From UBA4459 sp963776205 (GTDB lineage: Bacteria > Bacteroidota > Bacteroidia > Bacteroidales > F082): a stretch of DNA of 64,000 bases. Every line of letters starts with the position of its first letter. Positions within the stretch are counted from its first letter, which is position 1. This document shows, piece by piece, positions 63,125-64,000 of this stretch. The notes under the pieces were generated by a model. That model was given only the letters and a program-made list of their open reading frames with translations, did no database searches and was not told where the DNA came from. The translations under genes and the position numbers were made by a program. The DNA is taken from contig CAVZLR010000003.1 of NCBI GenBank assembly GCA_963776205.1, forward strand, positions 62,001 to 126,000. The letters are read 5' to 3'.

Positions 63125-63598
63125 TTATCTGGTTACTTCAATAACCTCAAATGGGATGGTGCCTGCCGGGACAACAATATCAACTTTATCACCTACTTTT
63201 TTACCAAGTAAGCCTTTGGCCATTGGTGATCCAACGGATATTCTTCCTTTTTTCAAATCCGCTTCTTCTTCCGGAACCAGTGTATACTTCATGGAAGTAT
63301 TGCTTTTCAGATTCTTTATCGTTACCGTTGACAATAGCAATACTTTTGAACTATCCATTTTCGATTCATCAATAATTCTGGCATTCCGTAATTTTTCCTG
63401 AATTTTTGATATTTTCAATTCAAGTAATCCCTGAGCTTCTTTAGCAGCATCATACTCAGCGTTTTCAGATAGATCTCCTTTATCTCTTGCTTCTGCTATT
63501 TGTTTAGAAATATTTGGCCTTTCAACTTTTAGCAGTTGATCAAGCTCTTCACGTAATTTCTTTAATCCTTCTTCAGTAAAATACTTCGCCTCCGACAT
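63125..63598 (-). CDS. greA: Transcription elongation factor GreA
   Basis: 157 residues. N-terminal antiparallel coiled coil (about 5-75; TEEGLKKLREELDQLLKVERP, then DLSENAEYDAAKEAQGLLE) with the tip acidic residues Asp/Glu in the loop GDLSENAEY, and a C-terminal FKBP-like domain with GRISVGSPMAKGLLGKKVGDKV. It enters the RNA polymerase secondary channel and stimulates cleavage of backtracked RNA. Start at the ATG 63596-63598. The HIT gene follows in the same direction, 69 bp downstream, a gene order frequent in Bacteroidota. Confidence 0.95.
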   Translation of the reverse strand: MSEAKYFTEEGLKKLREELDQLLKVERPNISKQIAEARDKGDLSENAEYDAAKEAQGLLELKISKIQEKLRNARIIDESKMDSSKVLLLSTVTIKNLKSNTSMKYTLVPEEEADLKKGRISVGSPMAKGLLGKKVGDKVDIVVPAGTIPFEVIEVTR

Positions 63599-63620
63599 GA
63601 TTTTATTGTTACTAAGTTAA

Positions 63621-63657
63621 AAAAAGAGAAAAAGACCCCTAAAGTGAATTAAGGGTC
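63621..63657 (-). terminator. Rho-independent terminator after the partial outer-membrane gene
   Basis: On the minus strand GACCCTTAA pairs with TTTAGGGGTC (one bulge) and is followed by a T-run (A-run 63621-63633 on the plus strand). It ends the gene at 63711 and lies just upstream of greA. Confidence 0.65.
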
Positions 63658-63710
63658 CGTTATACTAAGGCTGCAAAGATATAAAGAAAACCTTTACAGT
63701 CAATTATTTA

Positions 63711-64000
63711 TCAGAAATTAAAAATGATTCCTAAGGTATGGTTATTATTAAATGCCGCAGTTTCTCTAAATGCATAATCAATTCCAATAAATGAACCTTT
63801 TTCTTTGTTCAATGGTAACGCTACACTCACTCCTACACTCAAACCATTATTAATATTGGTATTTTCATCACTTGTAGTTTCTTCGAACATACCATTTTCG
63901 TATGTGTAACCACCCCTGACCATAAAATAGTCTTTTAAGCTAAATTCCAGACCTAATGAAAACTGGTCGCGCGTAAATGAATTCGACACAAAATTTCCAG
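63711..64000 (-). CDS. Outer-membrane beta-barrel protein, PorV/PorQ-like, C-terminal part (runs off window)
   Basis: The frame is open to the window edge (upstream residues GNFVSNSFTRDQ), so the start lies outside. About 96 residues are visible. They form six strands with the pattern LGLEFSLKDYFMVRGGYTYENGMF, GVSVALPLN, GIDYAFRETAAFNNNHTLGIIFNF, with a final aromatic residue. This resembles the end of PorV/PorQ (UPF0164-type) outer-membrane proteins, which support T9SS export, consistent with several T9SS cargo proteins in the window. The assignment rests on pattern only. Confidence 0.6.
   Translation of the reverse strand, partial: GNFVSNSFTRDQFSLGLEFSLKDYFMVRGGYTYENGMFEETTSDENTNINNGLSVGVSVALPLNKEKGSFIGIDYAFRETAAFNNNHTLGIIFNF

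Overview
This 64 kb window is AT-rich chromosomal DNA from a member of the Bacteroidota, most likely an uncultured relative of the Bacteroidales/Marinilabiliales. The evidence is type IX secretion (T9SS) C-terminal sorting domains on five secreted proteins, the Bacteroidota -7 promoter motif TAnnTTTG 20-60 nt upstream of many genes, an S46 (DPP11-type) peptidase, two-subunit methylmalonyl-CoA mutase, PKD-domain proteins and a LptD/OstA/MlaD/amidase envelope cluster. No transposase, integrase, phage, CRISPR array or complete RNA gene was seen.

Layout. 1-9.2 kb: a minus-strand run of envelope and ion-transport genes (FUSC, two AI-2E-family permeases, a K+-channel-like protein, TapB-like protein, HdeD, a VIT1/CCC1-like protein, CorA, two outer-membrane proteins). 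9.5 kb: a 3' tRNA fragment with a terminator. 9.6-13.8 kb: two T9SS-exported arylsulfotransferase-like proteins. 14.0-17.5 kb: an SLC12-like cotransporter, a small Cys/Lys-rich secreted protein and a SIMPL protein. 17.6-23.1 kb: rlmN and threonine aldolase, then convergent gatE-gatD, the archaeal-type Glu-tRNA(Gln) amidotransferase, which is the most surprising content here. 23.2-29.7 kb: an LPS/envelope cluster (OstA-like, MlaD, amidase, LptD). 29.9-34.8 kb: a large secreted subtilase with PKD domains. 35.0-37.9 kb: an ECF sigma factor, a membrane-anchored barrel protein and a lipoprotein with two RskA-like repeats, probably an envelope-sensing unit. 38-45.7 kb: acyl-CoA (glutaryl-CoA-type) dehydrogenase, GT39, RidA, folate genes pabB-pabC and DPP11. 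45.8-49.9 kb: mutA-mutB. 49.9-64 kb: secreted endonuclease/phosphatase, TetR regulator, sialidase-like protein, dicarboxylate/amino-acid symporter with phosphofructokinase, YfcC, zinc ribbon and isochorismatase hydrolase, C69 dipeptidase with GNAT, PurF, HIT protein, GreA and a partial outer-membrane protein.

Metabolically the window fits an anaerobic or microaerophilic peptide and amino-acid user. Dipeptides from DPP11 and C69 peptidases, amino-acid/dicarboxylate uptake (DAACS, YfcC), an acyl-CoA dehydrogenase of lysine/aromatic breakdown and methylmalonyl-CoA mutase form a plausible chain, but this is inference.

Sequence quality. At least nine genes are split by single-base frameshifts, several at homopolymers (2088-2090, 10130-10134, 29254-29258, 62858-62864). 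The FUSC 3' part and the HIT gene carry many. Most are probably consensus errors, so split genes are annotated as fragments of one gene, with the repaired reading described.
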